A stretch of DNA of 64,000 nucleotides, from positions 2,108,001 to 2,172,000 of the forward strand of contig NZ_CP121659.1 of NCBI RefSeq assembly GCF_029714365.1, read 5' to 3'. Below are positions 1 to 9,711 of the stretch, one piece after another. The notes beneath the pieces were generated by a model. That model was not told where the DNA came from. It saw only the letters and a program-made list of their open reading frames with translations, and searched no databases. The translations under genes and the position numbers were made by a program. Numbering within the stretch: the stretch's first letter is position 1; every line of letters begins with the position of its first letter. The stretch comes from Sinorhizobium terangae (GTDB lineage Bacteria; Pseudomonadota; Alphaproteobacteria; Rhizobiales; Rhizobiaceae).

Positions 1-135
1 AACTTCGACCGACGCATCTTCGAGAGCGACATCGATGCCTCCGAAACGGACTTGCCGGTTCGCCACGACGACGGGGCGGCGACGGTGAGCGGCAAACCAT
101 GGCTCAAACCGTTGAGCACAAAGGGAGCCAAGTGA
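1..135 (+). CDS. C-terminal end of an unidentified protein (partial)
   Basis: An open frame runs from the first base of the window to a TGA at 133-135 and gives the last 44 residues of a protein that begins outside the window. The tail is polar, with an acidic first half and a Lys-containing end (PWLKPLSTKGAK). No signature motif is visible and I do not recognise the family. It lies 149 bases upstream of rpsU on the same strand. The frame could be chance, but the composition is ordinary for a coding end. Confidence 0.45.
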   Translation, partial: NFDRRIFESDIDASETDLPVRHDDGAATVSGKPWLKPLSTKGAK

Positions 136-284
136 AACAATCACTTGAGCCAATCGTTTTCCGGGTGACGCCAGGCGGTGTGCCGTCCGGGATTTTGAAC
201 CGGGGAGCCCCCTCTCCGCGTCAGACGAAACCGCATTCGAGCAACGCGTAACACGGCACCTGCCGTTGAAAGGAAGGACAGACT

Positions 285-521
285 TTGCAAGTACTCGTCA
301 GGGATAACAATATCGAGCAAGCCCTTCGCGTTTTGAAGAAGAAGATGCAGCGCGAAGGCGTTTTCCGCGAAATGAAGGCGCGTAGCGCCTACGAAAAGCC
401 GTCCGAAAAGCGTGCGCGCGAAAAGGCGGAAGCCGTTCGCCGTACCCGCAAGCTGGCCCGCAAGAAGCTCCAGCGCGAGGGCCTGCTGCCGGGACCGAAG
501 AAGGTCGCCCGCGCCCGATAG
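285..521 (+). CDS. rpsU: 30S ribosomal protein bS21
   Basis: Encodes a 78-residue, strongly basic protein that joins the small ribosomal subunit near the anti-Shine-Dalgarno region and helps translation initiation. The N-terminus [20 protein letters not shown] and the later block with [16 protein letters not shown] are hallmark bS21 sequence. The start is a TTG at 285 preceded by AAGGAAGG about seven bases upstream; no ATG is available at the conserved N-terminus. The gene appears monocistronic, followed by a repeat-rich gap. Rhizobia often carry more than one rpsU copy, so this may be one of two paralogues. Confidence 0.95.
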   Translation: MQVLVRDNNIEQALRVLKKKMQREGVFREMKARSAYEKPSEKRAREKAEAVRRTRKLARKKLQREGLLPGPKKVARAR

Positions 522-617
522 CGGAAAATCCGTGCCGGGGAAGGGAGTTCGCCTTCGCTCCGGCCGGGCCAATCGATCCAGAAATTCAAACTGCTTAAAT
601 GAGCGTTGCGCGCCCCA

Positions 618-724
618 CTACAGCGCCGCGCGTCTTTTCAGACGCACGCCAGGGGCGCTTGTAGCACTTTGAATTGCGGCATGATTTCATCTTTAAGTCG
701 GCGACGATTTGAAGAAACATGCAG
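618..724 (+). repeat. Repeat family A, copy 1 (degenerate)
   Basis: Begins CTACAGCGCCGCGCGTC, contains a small hairpin around GCGTC...GACGC, then GTAGCACTTTGAATT and an imperfect palindrome ending in CATGCAG. The same order of blocks recurs at 975, 9496, 53048 (inverted) and 55672 (inverted). Here the terminal palindrome is eroded. The style matches short palindromic intergenic elements of Sinorhizobium (RIME or mosaic type); the exact family name is not verified. Confidence 0.7.
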
Positions 725-974
725 AAGGCGCGCCGTAGCCCCCGGCGATTGAAGCTCGCCTTCCGGACGGCGCGTGTCCGGGCGCATCTTCCCGCCACCC
801 GACCCTCGCTGTACACTCCCCTCGCCGCCTGATCCGGTCCTGAACTGAAGTCAGAGCGATTCCAGGAAAAGTGTGCAACGGTTTTCCGTCCGGAATTGCG
901 TCGCTTCAAAGAGCTGGATCACGCGGACTTGCCGACCGTTGCAGGGGCGCGCGGACGGCGGGCGTTTCTCGCCC

Positions 975-1078
975 CTACGGCGCAGCGCGTCTTATCAGAC
1001 GTGCGAAGGACGCTGTAGCACTTTGAATTACTGCATGTTTTTATCCTTAAATCGGGTACGATTTAAGGATAAATGCAG
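975..1078 (+). repeat. Repeat family A, copy 2
   Basis: Same block order as the copy at 618: CTAC-GGCGC, hairpin, GTAGCACTTTGAATT, then a long inverted repeat whose core arms are TCCTTAAATCG and CGATTTAAGGA around the four-base loop GGTA. It ends three bases before the ribosome binding site of the AI-2E family gene, so its hairpin would lie in that gene's leader if transcription starts upstream. Confidence 0.75.
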
Positions 1079-1091
1079 TGGGGAAGTCGCC

Positions 1092-2249
1092 ATGGATGAT
1101 GTGCAAGCTCCGGTCAAGGCGGAAGCCGGCGCAAGCGGCTCGGCCAGCCCGGCGTCGATCGAGCCTCGGGTCACCGAATTCCTGCGGCTCGGGGTGCTTG
1201 CGCTTTTCGCCTACTTGTCGCTGACCCTCGTCGCCCCCTTCGCGATCATCGCCGTCTGGGCCGGTATTCTCGCGGTTGCGCTCTATCCGCTTTTCAAGGC
1301 GCTGACCGCCCTCTTCGGCGGTCGGCCGCGCCTTGCGGCGGCGGCAATCACGCTCCTCGCGCTCATGGTGATCGCCGGCCCGCTGGCGGCGATCGCGCTG
1401 AGCTTCGCCGAAGCCGTACAGGCGCTTCTCGGAAAGCTGGCGGCAGGTACACTTGCGGTGCCGGCGCCGCCGGATGCCGTGCGCGACTGGCCGCTGATCG
1501 GCGAATGGCTTCACACCGCCTGGACCCAGGCCTCCGGCAATCTTGAAGCGACGCTGCAGCGTCTTGCGCCGTCGCTGCTGCAGGCGGGCGGCACGGTAAT
1601 TGGCAAGATCGCACGCATCGGCGTCGACCTCATTGGCTTTATCGTTTCGGTCATCATCGCCGGCTTTCTCTTCCGCCCCGGTCCGCGGCTCGGCGAAGGA
1701 CTGAAAATTTTCGCCCGTCGGGTCGCCGGCGACCGCGGCGCCGGCTTCGTCGATCTCGCCGGCGCGACGATCCGCAATGTCGCACGCGGCGTGATCGGCG
1801 TGGCCTTGCTGCAGGCGCTGCTTGCCGGGCTCGCCTTCTCGCTCTTCGATATTCCTGGGGCGAGCGTGCTCGCCTTCGCAGTGCTCATCTTCTGCATCAT
1901 CCAGATCGGCCCGGCCCCGGTGCTCCTGCCGGTCGTCATCTGGGCGTGGATGTCTATGGAGACCCGCGCCGCCCTCGGCCTGACGCTGATCCTCGCGCTG
2001 ATCGGGCTGATCGACAACGTGTTGAAGCCGATGCTGGTCGCCCGCGGGCTGAAGACGCCGATGCTCGTCATTCTCGCCGGCGTCATCGGCGGCACACTCT
2101 CCTATGGGCTGATCGGCCTATTCCTCGGCCCGATCGTGCTCGGCGTCTTCTATGATCTCGTCGTCGCCTGGATGGGCTCGGCCCGGCGAGACGCCTCGAC
2201 TCCGGACGCAACTAATCTGTCGACAAGCGATCAATCTGAAGTTGCGTGA
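1092..2249 (+). CDS. AI-2E family transporter (PerM-like membrane protein)
   Basis: A 385-residue multi-pass inner-membrane protein of the PF01594 (AI-2E transporter/PerM) family; members export or exchange small molecules and the substrate is rarely known. Hydrophobic helices begin near residue 35, a soluble stretch lies around residues 110-170, and the C-terminal half carries the family pattern IDNVLKPMLVARGLKTP followed by a Gly-rich pair of helices ending FLGPIVLG. I chose the ATG at 1092, preceded by GGGGAAG, rather than the longer frame from 873. A polar Ser/Thr-rich tail follows the last helix. It is 88 bases upstream of the RND pump and might be co-transcribed. Confidence 0.85.
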   Translation: MDDVQAPVKAEAGASGSASPASIEPRVTEFLRLGVLALFAYLSLTLVAPFAIIAVWAGILAVALYPLFKALTALFGGRPRLAAAAITLLALMVIAGPLAAIALSFAEAVQALLGKLAAGTLAVPAPPDAVRDWPLIGEWLHTAWTQASGNLEATLQRLAPSLLQAGGTVIGKIARIGVDLIGFIVSVIIAGFLFRPGPRLGEGLKIFARRVAGDRGAGFVDLAGATIRNVARGVIGVALLQALLAGLAFSLFDIPGASVLAFAVLIFCIIQIGPAPVLLPVVIWAWMSMETRAALGLTLILALIGLIDNVLKPMLVARGLKTPMLVILAGVIGGTLSYGLIGLFLGPIVLGVFYDLVVAWMGSARRDASTPDATNLSTSDQSEVA

Positions 2250-2337
2250 CTTGCCACGGTGAAGATGCTCTGGTTTCAATATTCCAGCGGAGAATAAGGG
2301 CCGCCTCAAAGCTGTTTCGTTCATAGGAGGACGTTGC

Positions 2338-3456
2338 ATGCGTGGTTCGAGGATCCTGGCTGCCGCCCTTTCAGCGGGCTTGCTTGTCGCAATTCCATCG
2401 CAGACGGCCTTCGCTCAGCAGGCACAGGCACCGGCGCCCGCCGTCGTGGTCGCGCCAGCCGCGATCATGGATCTGCGCGAAAGCGCGGATTTCACCGGCA
2501 AGGTGGTGGCGATCCAGAGGGTCGATATTCGCGCCCGCGTTTCCGGCTTCCTGGAGAAAGTCAACTTCACCGAAGGCGATAAGGTCACCGCCGGCACCTT
2601 GCTCTATGAGGTCGAGGACGGCACCTATCGGGCTGCCGTCCAGGAGATCCAGGGCTCGATCGAGGCCGCCGAGGCAGCCCGCGACCTCGCCGTCCTCGAG
2701 CGCGACCGCGCGCAGCGGCTAATCTCCAGCAACACGGTCGCACAGGCAACGGTCGATACCGCCAATGCGCAGGTGAAGAAGGCCGAGGCCGATATCGTCC
2801 GCCTCACCGGCAGCAAGCAGGCGGCCGAGCTCAATCTTTCCTATACCCGGATCGTCGCGCCCTTCGACGGCGTCCTCGGCCTTACCAGCGTCGATGTCGG
2901 GGCGCTGGTCGGTCCGGATTCCGGCGCGCTGGTAACATTGACGCGGCTCGATCCGATCAATGTCGAATTCCCGGTCTCGACCGCCATCTTTCTCGAATAT
3001 CGCCAGCGCGCGCTGAGAGGCGAAGTCGGCCGCGATGCCAATGTCGAGCTTCTGCTGCCGGACGGCACCACCTATCCAAAGAAGGGCACGATCAACTTCG
3101 TCTCCAGCAATGTCGCTGCGGGCACCGACACGATCACGGTCAGGGCCGAGTTTCCGAATCCCGACGCCCTCCTGCTCGACGGCACGCTGGTGCGCGTGAC
3201 GCTCGAAGCGACCGACAAGCAGGAGGTGCTCGCCGTTCCCCAGCAGGCGATCCAGCGCGACCAGCAAGGCGCCTTCGTCATGGTGGTCGGGGACGACTCG
3301 AAGGTCGAGCTTCGCCGTGTCGACGTCCAGCGGACCGCTCGCGGCCAGGCGGTGATCGCCAAGGGCCTCAAGGAGGGCGAACGGGTGATCACCGATGGCG
3401 TCGGCAAGGTCAGGCCAGGTATCGCCGTCGATGCGGCACTGGCAACGGGCGGCTGA
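2338..3456 (+). CDS. RND efflux periplasmic adaptor (MexE/AcrA-like)
   Basis: A 372-residue membrane fusion protein linking an inner-membrane RND pump to an outer-membrane channel. It starts with a signal peptide (MRGSRILAAALSAGLL, cleavage near AFAQQ). A lipoyl half-motif follows (RVSGFLEKVNFTEGDKV, about residues 65-80), then a helical hairpin rich in Ala, Glu and Arg, the second lipoyl half (SYTRIVAPFDGVLG) and beta-barrel segments. The ATG is preceded by AGGAGG. It is separated by three bases from the RND permease, so the two are an operon. No outer-membrane factor or regulator is adjacent, so the pump probably borrows a TolC-type channel encoded elsewhere. Confidence 0.92.
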   Translation: MRGSRILAAALSAGLLVAIPSQTAFAQQAQAPAPAVVVAPAAIMDLRESADFTGKVVAIQRVDIRARVSGFLEKVNFTEGDKVTAGTLLYEVEDGTYRAAVQEIQGSIEAAEAARDLAVLERDRAQRLISSNTVAQATVDTANAQVKKAEADIVRLTGSKQAAELNLSYTRIVAPFDGVLGLTSVDVGALVGPDSGALVTLTRLDPINVEFPVSTAIFLEYRQRALRGEVGRDANVELLLPDGTTYPKKGTINFVSSNVAAGTDTITVRAEFPNPDALLLDGTLVRVTLEATDKQEVLAVPQQAIQRDQQGAFVMVVGDDSKVELRRVDVQRTARGQAVIAKGLKEGERVITDGVGKVRPGIAVDAALATGG

Positions 3457-3459
3457 GCC

Positions 3460-6400
3460 ATGATCTCCGAGATCTTCATCGATCGTCCCCGTTTTGCCGC
3501 GGTCATCTCCATCGTCTTGACGCTCGCCGGGCTGATCGCGCTCACCGCGCTACCGATCGCGCAGTTTCCCGATATCGTGCCGCCGCAGGTGAGCGTGACA
3601 GCCAGCTACCCGGGCGCCGGCGCCGAGGTGGTCGAGTCGACCGGGGCGCAACCGATCGAAAGCCAGATCGTCGGCGTCGACGACATGCTCTACATGAAGT
3701 CGACGAGCGGCGCCGACGGCTCCTACACGCTCACGGTGACCTTCGCCGTCGGCACCGATCCGGATATCGCCACCGTCAACGTGCAGAACCGCGTCTCGCT
3801 CGCCGAGGCGAGGCTCCCCTCCGAAGTCAGGCAGACCGGCGTCAGTGTGCGCAAGAAATCCTCCGCGCTGATGCAGGTGATCGCCATCTATGGCGAGGGT
3901 GAGAACACCAACTTCGACAACCTTTTCCTGTCGAACTACGCCACCATCAACGTGATGGATACGATCAAGCGCGTGCCTGGCGTCGGCGACGCCTCGCTCT
4001 TCGGCGCGCAGGATTATTCGATGCGGGTCGTGCTCGACATCGACCGGCTGACAAGCCTCGGCATGACGCCGACGGACGTGATCAACGCCCTGAAGGCCCA
4101 GAATATCCAGGCGGCGATCGGCCGCATCGGCGCCCAGCCGATGACGAACGATCCCCTCTTCCAGTTGAACCTGCAGACCCAGGGGCGACTCACCGATCCG
4201 GCGCAGTTCGAGAATGTGGTGCTGCGCGCCGAGCCCGACGGCTCTTTCGTGCGCATCCGCGACGTCGCCAAGGTGGAACTCGGCGCGGCGAGTTCAGATT
4301 CGAGCGCCCGCTTCAATGGCAAGCCGGTCGCGATGATCGGCACTTATCTGGCGCCCGGCGCAAACGCGCTTGAAGCCGCCGAGGGCGTCAGGGCCGCACT
4401 CGACCGCCTGGCGCAAGCCTTCCCGGAAGGCCTCACCTACAAGGTTTCCTACGACACCTCCGAATTCGTGGAGGCGAGCGTCGAAAACGTCGTGCACACG
4501 CTGGTCGAGGCCTTCGTGCTTGTTATCATCGTGGTCTTCCTTTTCCTCGGCAACTGGCGCGCGACGCTGGTTCCGCTCGTCGCCGTTCCGGTGGCACTCA
4601 TCGGCACCTTCGCGGTGATCCTCGCCATGGGCTTCTCGCTCAACACCGTGTCGCTGCTGGCGCTGGTGCTGGCGATCGGCATCGTCGTCGACGACGCGAT
4701 CGTCGTCGTCGAAAACATCGAGCGGGTGATGGAGGAAAATCCCGGTATGCAGGCGCCGGAGGCCGCGCGCCTTGCGATGGGCGAAATCACCGGCGCGATT
4801 GTCGCCATCACCCTCGTGCTGCTTTCCGTTTTCGTCCCGGTCGCCTTCATCCCGGGCTTGAGCGGTCAGCTCTTCCAGCAGTTCGCGGTCGCCGTTTCGG
4901 TATCGATGGTGATCTCCGCCATCAACGCGCTCACTTTAAGCCCCGCGCTCTGCTCGATCCTGTTGAAGCCGCATCACGGCGAGAAGCGCGGCGTTCTCGG
5001 CTGGCTGTCGCGCCGCATCGACAACGGCCGTGACGGCTATGTCTATGTCGCGGAAAAGATCGCGCGGCGCGCCATCATCGGCCTCGTTCTGATCGCGGTC
5101 GCGATCGGTGCCACGGGCTGGCTGTTCCGCATCGTGCCGACCGGCTTCCTGCCGAGCGAAGACCAGGGCATGTTCTTCACGGAAGTGCGCCTGCCCGAAG
5201 GCGCCTCTTACAATCGCACCAATGTAGCGCTGCGCCAGGTCGAGAATTTCCTCCGTGGCATCGAAGGCGTGCAGGACGTGACCAGCGTCGCCGGCTACAG
5301 CTTCCTCGACGGCATCTCGAAGTCGAACAGCGCCTTCGCAGTCGTCACAATGAAGCCCTTTGCCGAGCGCGAGGCGGTCTCGGCCTCGGTCAACAGCGCG
5401 GTCGCGACGGCCATGGCCAAGGGCGTGACGATCCGCGAGGCACAGGTTTTCGCCTTCAACCTGCCGCCGATCCTCGGGCTCGGCACCGGCTCCGGTTTCG
5501 AATATCAGCTGCTCGACCTGCAGGGCCGCCCGGCGGCCGACATCGCCGCGACAGCCGGCGGGCTGATCATCGCCGCCAACCAGAACCCGAAGCTCGGGCC
5601 GACCTTCACCACCTATTCGGCAAGTTCGCCGCAGCTCTATCTCGACATCGACCGCGACCGCGTGCAGGCGCTCGGCGTCTCGATCAGCGATCTTTTCGCG
5701 ACGCTGCAAGGCACGCTCGGCTCTTACTATGTCAACGACTTCAACCTTTTCGGCCGCAGCTGGAAGGTGAACCTCCAGGCGGCCGAGGCCGACCGCGATT
5801 CCGTCAACGACATCCAGCGCCTGCATGTGCGCAATGCTTCGGGCGGCATGGTGCCGGTCGCGTCCATCGCGCGCGTCGACTATATCGTCGGCCCGCAGTC
5901 GATGGTGCGCTACAACAACAACCGCTCGATCACGCTCAACGGCCAGCCCGCCCCCGGCGTCTCCTCGGGCGAGGCGCTGCAAGCGATGGCCGCCCTTTCC
6001 GCCACCACGCTGCCGCCGGGCTTTAGCTACGAGTGGACCGGCACCGCGTTGCAGGAACTCGAGGCCGCCGGACAGACGACGGTGATCCTGGCGCTCGCCG
6101 TGCTCTTCGCCTACCTCTTCCTGGTCGCGCTTTATGAAAGCTGGACCATCCCGATTCCGGTGCTCCTGTCGGTGGCCGTCGGCGTCGCGGGCGCCCTCGT
6201 CTCGGTGCTGATCGCCGGCCTCTCCTTCGACATCTACGCCCAGATCGGCCTTGTCGTGCTGATCGCGCTCGCCTCCAAGAACGCGATCCTGATCGTCGAA
6301 TTCGCCAAATTCCGGCGCGAGAAAGGCGCCGGCATCGTCGAGTCCGCCGTCGAGGGCGCGCGTACCCGCTTCCGCGCGGTGATGATGACAAGCTTCGCCT

Positions 6401-6687
6401 TCATCGTCGGGTTGATTCCGCTGGTGACGGCGCAGGGCGCCGGCATGCTCAGCCGCCGCGCCGTCGGCACCGGCGTCGCCGGCGGCATGCTCGCCGCCTC
6501 CCTCCTCGGCATCTTCATCATCCCCGCCCTCTACGTCGTCTTCCAGTGGCTGCGCGAACGCGGCCATAAGCTCGCCGGGCTGAGGGAGCACGGAACAAGC
6601 GTACCGCCGGCGGTAAGGGAGGCTGCTGAGACGCGGGACGAGCATGGCGACGAGACGCGCCCCCATGCGTCGATCGGGCAGGATTGA
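3460..6687 (+). CDS. RND multidrug efflux permease (HAE1 family)
   Basis: A 1075-residue proton-driven inner-membrane pump of the AcrB/MexF type. It starts with the usual short cytoplasmic segment and first helix ([19 protein letters not shown]), has two large periplasmic loops and about twelve helices. The proton-relay pair is present as D411-D412 in [13 protein letters not shown], and the partner lysine is K940 in [11 protein letters not shown], matching the AcrB arrangement. The last 50 residues form a polar cytoplasmic tail. It lies three bases after the adaptor gene. Substrates are probably amphiphilic toxicants such as plant phenolics, which is inference from the family. Confidence 0.95.
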   Translation: MISEIFIDRPRFAAVISIVLTLAGLIALTALPIAQFPDIVPPQVSVTASYPGAGAEVVESTGAQPIESQIVGVDDMLYMKSTSGADGSYTLTVTFAVGTDPDIATVNVQNRVSLAEARLPSEVRQTGVSVRKKSSALMQVIAIYGEGENTNFDNLFLSNYATINVMDTIKRVPGVGDASLFGAQDYSMRVVLDIDRLTSLGMTPTDVINALKAQNIQAAIGRIGAQPMTNDPLFQLNLQTQGRLTDPAQFENVVLRAEPDGSFVRIRDVAKVELGAASSDSSARFNGKPVAMIGTYLAPGANALEAAEGVRAALDRLAQAFPEGLTYKVSYDTSEFVEASVENVVHTLVEAFVLVIIVVFLFLGNWRATLVPLVAVPVALIGTFAVILAMGFSLNTVSLLALVLAIGIVVDDAIVVVENIERVMEENPGMQAPEAARLAMGEITGAIVAITLVLLSVFVPVAFIPGLSGQLFQQFAVAVSVSMVISAINALTLSPALCSILLKPHHGEKRGVLGWLSRRIDNGRDGYVYVAEKIARRAIIGLVLIAVAIGATGWLFRIVPTGFLPSEDQGMFFTEVRLPEGASYNRTNVALRQVENFLRGIEGVQDVTSVAGYSFLDGISKSNSAFAVVTMKPFAEREAVSASVNSAVATAMAKGVTIREAQVFAFNLPPILGLGTGSGFEYQLLDLQGRPAADIAATAGGLIIAANQNPKLGPTFTTYSASSPQLYLDIDRDRVQALGVSISDLFATLQGTLGSYYVNDFNLFGRSWKVNLQAAEADRDSVNDIQRLHVRNASGGMVPVASIARVDYIVGPQSMVRYNNNRSITLNGQPAPGVSSGEALQAMAALSATTLPPGFSYEWTGTALQELEAAGQTTVILALAVLFAYLFLVALYESWTIPIPVLLSVAVGVAGALVSVLIAGLSFDIYAQIGLVVLIALASKNAILIVEFAKFRREKGAGIVESAVEGARTRFRAVMMTSFAFIVGLIPLVTAQGAGMLSRRAVGTGVAGGMLAASLLGIFIIPALYVVFQWLRERGHKLAGLREHGTSVPPAVREAAETRDEHGDETRPHASIGQD

Positions 6688-6920
6688 GGGGCAGTCGCGG
6701 CCAAAATCCCCACAACCCCAAACATTCTCCCTATTCCTTTCACCCGCCCTTAACGCGCGTTCGCTTACTTTCGGCTGTTCGATCGGATGCATCAGGCATC
6801 GTTCCGTCCGCATCACGCGGGATCGAAGATCCTTGCCGCCATTTTTCCGATCCGAGGTTTCCGCTTCATGCGTTCCCTCCCCGTCGCGCATCAGACGCTT
6901 TTCTTGAAAGGTGCCGCACC

Positions 6921-7997
6921 ATGGCTGTCGTGAGCCCTTCGCCGAAACATATTGCGCAGCAGATCCGCCGGGATGTCTATTACAATGCCTTCGCAACGCT
7001 GGAGCGGCTGCAGATCGATGCCTCGCCGGTCAATTACGAGCTGATGTGCGAAATCATCAGCGGCAACAATCCGGAACTGCGCGAGAAGTTCGCGCGCCTC
7101 GGCCGCGACGTGACCGAGGAGGATCTGGATGTCTTGGCGCGCATGTACCTGCCGCACCATTTCGGCCAGTCGAAGGTCGAGGAGTCGACCACCCGCATTC
7201 AGAGCGAACTCTCGACTTTGAAGGAGTCGCTGCAATCGGGCCACAGCTCCCTTTCGAGCTATTCGACCATGCTCGGCCAGGCGAGCGGCAATTTCTCCTC
7301 GATCGATCCGGGCGATACCCAAAGGATCCAGTCCGAGCTGCAGGCGATCCGGGCGGCGACCGACATCCAGCGCTCGAAGAGCGACGAGATGCTGGAAAGC
7401 GTTTCGACCCATATCTCGGCGGTGACCGCGATTACCGGCGACCTCGACGAGTTCGAGCGGGCGAAGTTCACACACGCCGCCACTAATCTCGCCAACCGGC
7501 GCGGCTTCAACCGCAAGCTCGCCGAGCTTTACGGTGGCGAGCGCTATCCGGACGGCGCGGCCCTCATCCTCTGCAATCTGCTGGCGCTCGAACCCTTCGA
7601 GAAGAAGGAACTGATCAAGCACAAGGAAGCGATCCTGCAGCGCCTCGGCTCCGTGGTCTCGCAGACCATCCACGCCACCGATTTCGCCGCCTGGCTCGAC
7701 CGGCCGCAGATCGGCATTCTCGTCGGAACCACCAGCGAAGCGGAAATCCAGCGGGTCGCCGAGCACATCCGCATGAACTGCCTGCGCGCCTTCAGTGGTC
7801 AGCGACCGGGCATGCCCGCCGTCACGGCCCATTTCGGATGCAGCACGACCTATGACGCCGACACGGCGGCGAGCCTCTTCATCCACGCCGAAACGGCGCT
7901 CGAAACCGCCACCGAACAGGCCGACGAAGCCGTCGTCTTCTTCCTGGACAGCAAGGCTGGCGGCCAACGCAAAGACTGGTCGCTCTACAAGCGCTGA
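6921..7997 (+). CDS. Degenerate GGDEF-domain protein, copy 1
   Basis: A 358-residue soluble protein. The N-terminal region (about residues 15-60, with SPVNYELMCEIISGNNPELREKF) resembles the PTP-x-NYxLWYxYxxGxNP module found before GGDEF domains in alphaproteobacteria. The C-terminal half begins TNLANRRGFNRKL, the normal entry to a GGDEF domain, but the catalytic metal Asp and the GG(D/E)EF signature are absent: the aligned position reads AWLDRPQIGIL. It should not make cyclic di-GMP. The ATG at 6921 follows GAAAGG; the frame is open back to 6684 but with no better start. A close paralogue of identical length follows at 8358. Confidence 0.75.
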   Translation: MAVVSPSPKHIAQQIRRDVYYNAFATLERLQIDASPVNYELMCEIISGNNPELREKFARLGRDVTEEDLDVLARMYLPHHFGQSKVEESTTRIQSELSTLKESLQSGHSSLSSYSTMLGQASGNFSSIDPGDTQRIQSELQAIRAATDIQRSKSDEMLESVSTHISAVTAITGDLDEFERAKFTHAATNLANRRGFNRKLAELYGGERYPDGAALILCNLLALEPFEKKELIKHKEAILQRLGSVVSQTIHATDFAAWLDRPQIGILVGTTSEAEIQRVAEHIRMNCLRAFSGQRPGMPAVTAHFGCSTTYDADTAASLFIHAETALETATEQADEAVVFFLDSKAGGQRKDWSLYKR

Positions 7998-8357
7998 CCT
8001 TTCTGCCCTCACCACGCGTTCATTCGCGCGGCTCCCCTTTTCAGACTGCATCTTCCCTGACCGGATCGGTCGAGGGCAGTTACTGCTGTTTCACAGCCGC
8101 GATCGCAAACTTCGGGACCGCTTTGCCGTTTCCGGCCGATTATCGTTTGCTAATTCACCAGTCATTAATGGACGAGAGCTTACTCTAGGTTGTCCGACGG
8201 GACGCGGTCGCGTCAATCAAATCGCATGAATGGCGGAGTCGGACGCGATACCACTCGCTGCTGCATATCGATACGAGGCTCCGGCCCCCCGCGTACCTGT
8301 CCGACCGTCGTCCCAGGTGCATTTGCCTGTGACGCTTCATGCGAAAGGCGCTGCACC
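7998..8357. other. Gap between the two GGDEF-like paralogues
   Basis: No gene is convincing in these 360 bases. The last 25 bases (GAAAGG-GCTGCACCATGGC) closely match the leader of the first paralogue, so the duplication includes the ribosome binding site. An AT-richer stretch around 8140-8180 may hold the promoter of the second copy. Confidence 0.5.
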
Positions 8358-9434
8358 ATGGCGATTGCGAATTCCTCCCCGAAACAGCTTGCGGATCAGA
8401 GCCGCAAGGAACTCTGCTACACCGTTTTTGCCACGCTGAACCGGCTGGAGATTCATGCCTCTCCGGTCAATTACGAGCTCATGTACGAGATCATCAGCGG
8501 CAGCAATCCGGAGCTCCGGGAGAAATTTGCCCGCCTCGCCAAGCCGATCGCGGAGGAAGAGGTCGATGCACTCGCACGGGCCTATCTGCCGCATCATTTC
8601 GGCAAGTCGCTCCTCGACGAATCCACCAACCGCATCCAGAGCGAGCTTTCGACCCTGAAGGAGTCGCTGCAATCGGGCCACAGCTCGCTCTCCAGCTATT
8701 CGAGCCTGCTCGGCCAGGCGACCGGCAAGATCTCTTCGATGGACCCGAGAGACACGAAGTCGATTCAGTCCCACCTGCAGGCGATCCGGCAACTGACAGA
8801 GGTGCAGCAGTCGAAGAGCACGCAGATGCTCGAAAGCGTTTCGACGCAAATCACGGCCGTCGCGGCCATTGCGAGCGACGTCGAGGAATTCGAGCGCACG
8901 AAATTCACCCACCTCGCCACCAACCTCGCCAACCGCCGCGGCTTCAACAAGAAACTCGCCGAACTCTATGGCGGCGAGCGTTATCCCGAAGGCACATCGC
9001 TCATCCTCTGCAATCTGCTGGCGCTCGAACCCTTCGAGGCCAAGGAACTCGTCAAACTCAAGGAAGCGATTTTGGAGCGGCTCGGCTTCGTCGTGTCGCA
9101 GATCGTGCAGGCGACCGACTTCGCCGCATGGCTCGACCGGCCGCAGATCGGCATCCTCGTCTGGACGAGCGCCGAAGCGGAAATCCAGAAGGTGGCGGAC
9201 CAGTTGAAGAAGAGCTGCCAGAGCGCATTCGATAACCGCCAGCGCCGCATGCCGGTGGTCCTCGCCCGCTTCGGGTGCAGCACCACCTTTGACGCCGGCA
9301 CCGCCTCGGAACTGGTCGGCCACGCCGAAAAGGCCCTGCAGACCGCCACCGAAACAGCGAGCGACCGGGTCGTGTTCTTCGCCGGCAGCGAAGGTGGCGG
9401 CACCCGCAAGGACTGGATGCTCTATCGGAAGTGA
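8358..9434 (+). CDS. Degenerate GGDEF-domain protein, copy 2
   Basis: A 358-residue paralogue of the protein encoded at 6921, with the same length and near-identical blocks, including STLKESLQSGHSSLSSYS, TNLANRRGFNKKLAELYGGE and DFAAWLDRPQIGIL. As in copy 1 the GGDEF signature and the metal-binding Asp are replaced, so a regulatory or structural role is more likely than cyclase activity. The start at 8358 is set by GAAAGG and by alignment with copy 1; a longer frame to 8190 exists. The middle of the protein (residues 90-180) is Ser/Gln-rich and probably helical. The pair looks like a recent tandem duplication that has been kept. Confidence 0.75.
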   Translation: MAIANSSPKQLADQSRKELCYTVFATLNRLEIHASPVNYELMYEIISGSNPELREKFARLAKPIAEEEVDALARAYLPHHFGKSLLDESTNRIQSELSTLKESLQSGHSSLSSYSSLLGQATGKISSMDPRDTKSIQSHLQAIRQLTEVQQSKSTQMLESVSTQITAVAAIASDVEEFERTKFTHLATNLANRRGFNKKLAELYGGERYPEGTSLILCNLLALEPFEAKELVKLKEAILERLGFVVSQIVQATDFAAWLDRPQIGILVWTSAEAEIQKVADQLKKSCQSAFDNRQRRMPVVLARFGCSTTFDAGTASELVGHAEKALQTATETASDRVVFFAGSEGGGTRKDWMLYRK

Positions 9435-9470
9435 GGCTTGCGTGCGGCGCAAGCGAGCAAAGCGACGGCG

Positions 9471-9493
9471 CGATTCTGGATCCTCGGGTCAAG
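9471..9493 (+). repeat. Fragment of repeat family B
   Basis: GATTCTGGATCCTCGGGTCAA is identical to part of the 113-bp element at 15712-15824 (the copy there starts at 15789). The fragment stops where the family A element at 9496 begins, giving a mosaic of two repeat families. Confidence 0.6.
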
Positions 9494-9495
9494 CG

Positions 9496-9599
9496 CTACA
9501 GCGCCGCGCGTCCAATCGGACGCGCAAAGGTCTCTGTAGCGCTTTGAATTGCTGCATGATTTTGTCCTTAAATCGATTCCGATTTAAGGAATCATGCAG
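9496..9599 (+). repeat. Repeat family A, copy 3 (well preserved)
   Basis: Starts CTACAGCGCCGCGCGTCC, continues GTAGCGCTTTGAATTGCTG and ends in a long palindrome from CTGCATGATT to AATCATGCAG with core arms CCTTAAATCG and CGATTTAAGG. It lies between the converging ends of the second GGDEF-like gene and the GST gene and could act as a two-way transcription stop, although neither strand shows a clear T-run. Confidence 0.75.
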
Positions 9600-9711
9600 T
9601 AGGATGACCGAAAGAGAAGGCCCGGCGGCAAAACAACAATGCGTCGTGCTTATGCGAACCCGCAGCAAACCACCACAATGCGCTGGTTCAACCTAAGTAC
9701 GCTCTACCCTG

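Larger units (their letters stand above)
522..1091. other. Intergenic stretch with two repeat copies
   Basis: This 570-base gap between rpsU and the AI-2E family gene contains no convincing gene. It holds two copies of a short repeat (618-724 and 975-1078). The reading frame of the downstream gene stays open back to 873, but that extension runs through the second repeat copy and has no plausible start. Confidence 0.7.

Noticed and set aside
4936..6996. A 686-codon frame antisense to the RND pump gene
   Set aside because: It is the mirror of a strongly coding high-GC gene, has an Arg/Asp/Gly/His-rich composition typical of such shadows and no motif.
6921..9434. Calling the two GGDEF-like proteins active diguanylate cyclases
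   Set aside because: The signature GG(D/E)EF and the metal Asp are missing in both copies.
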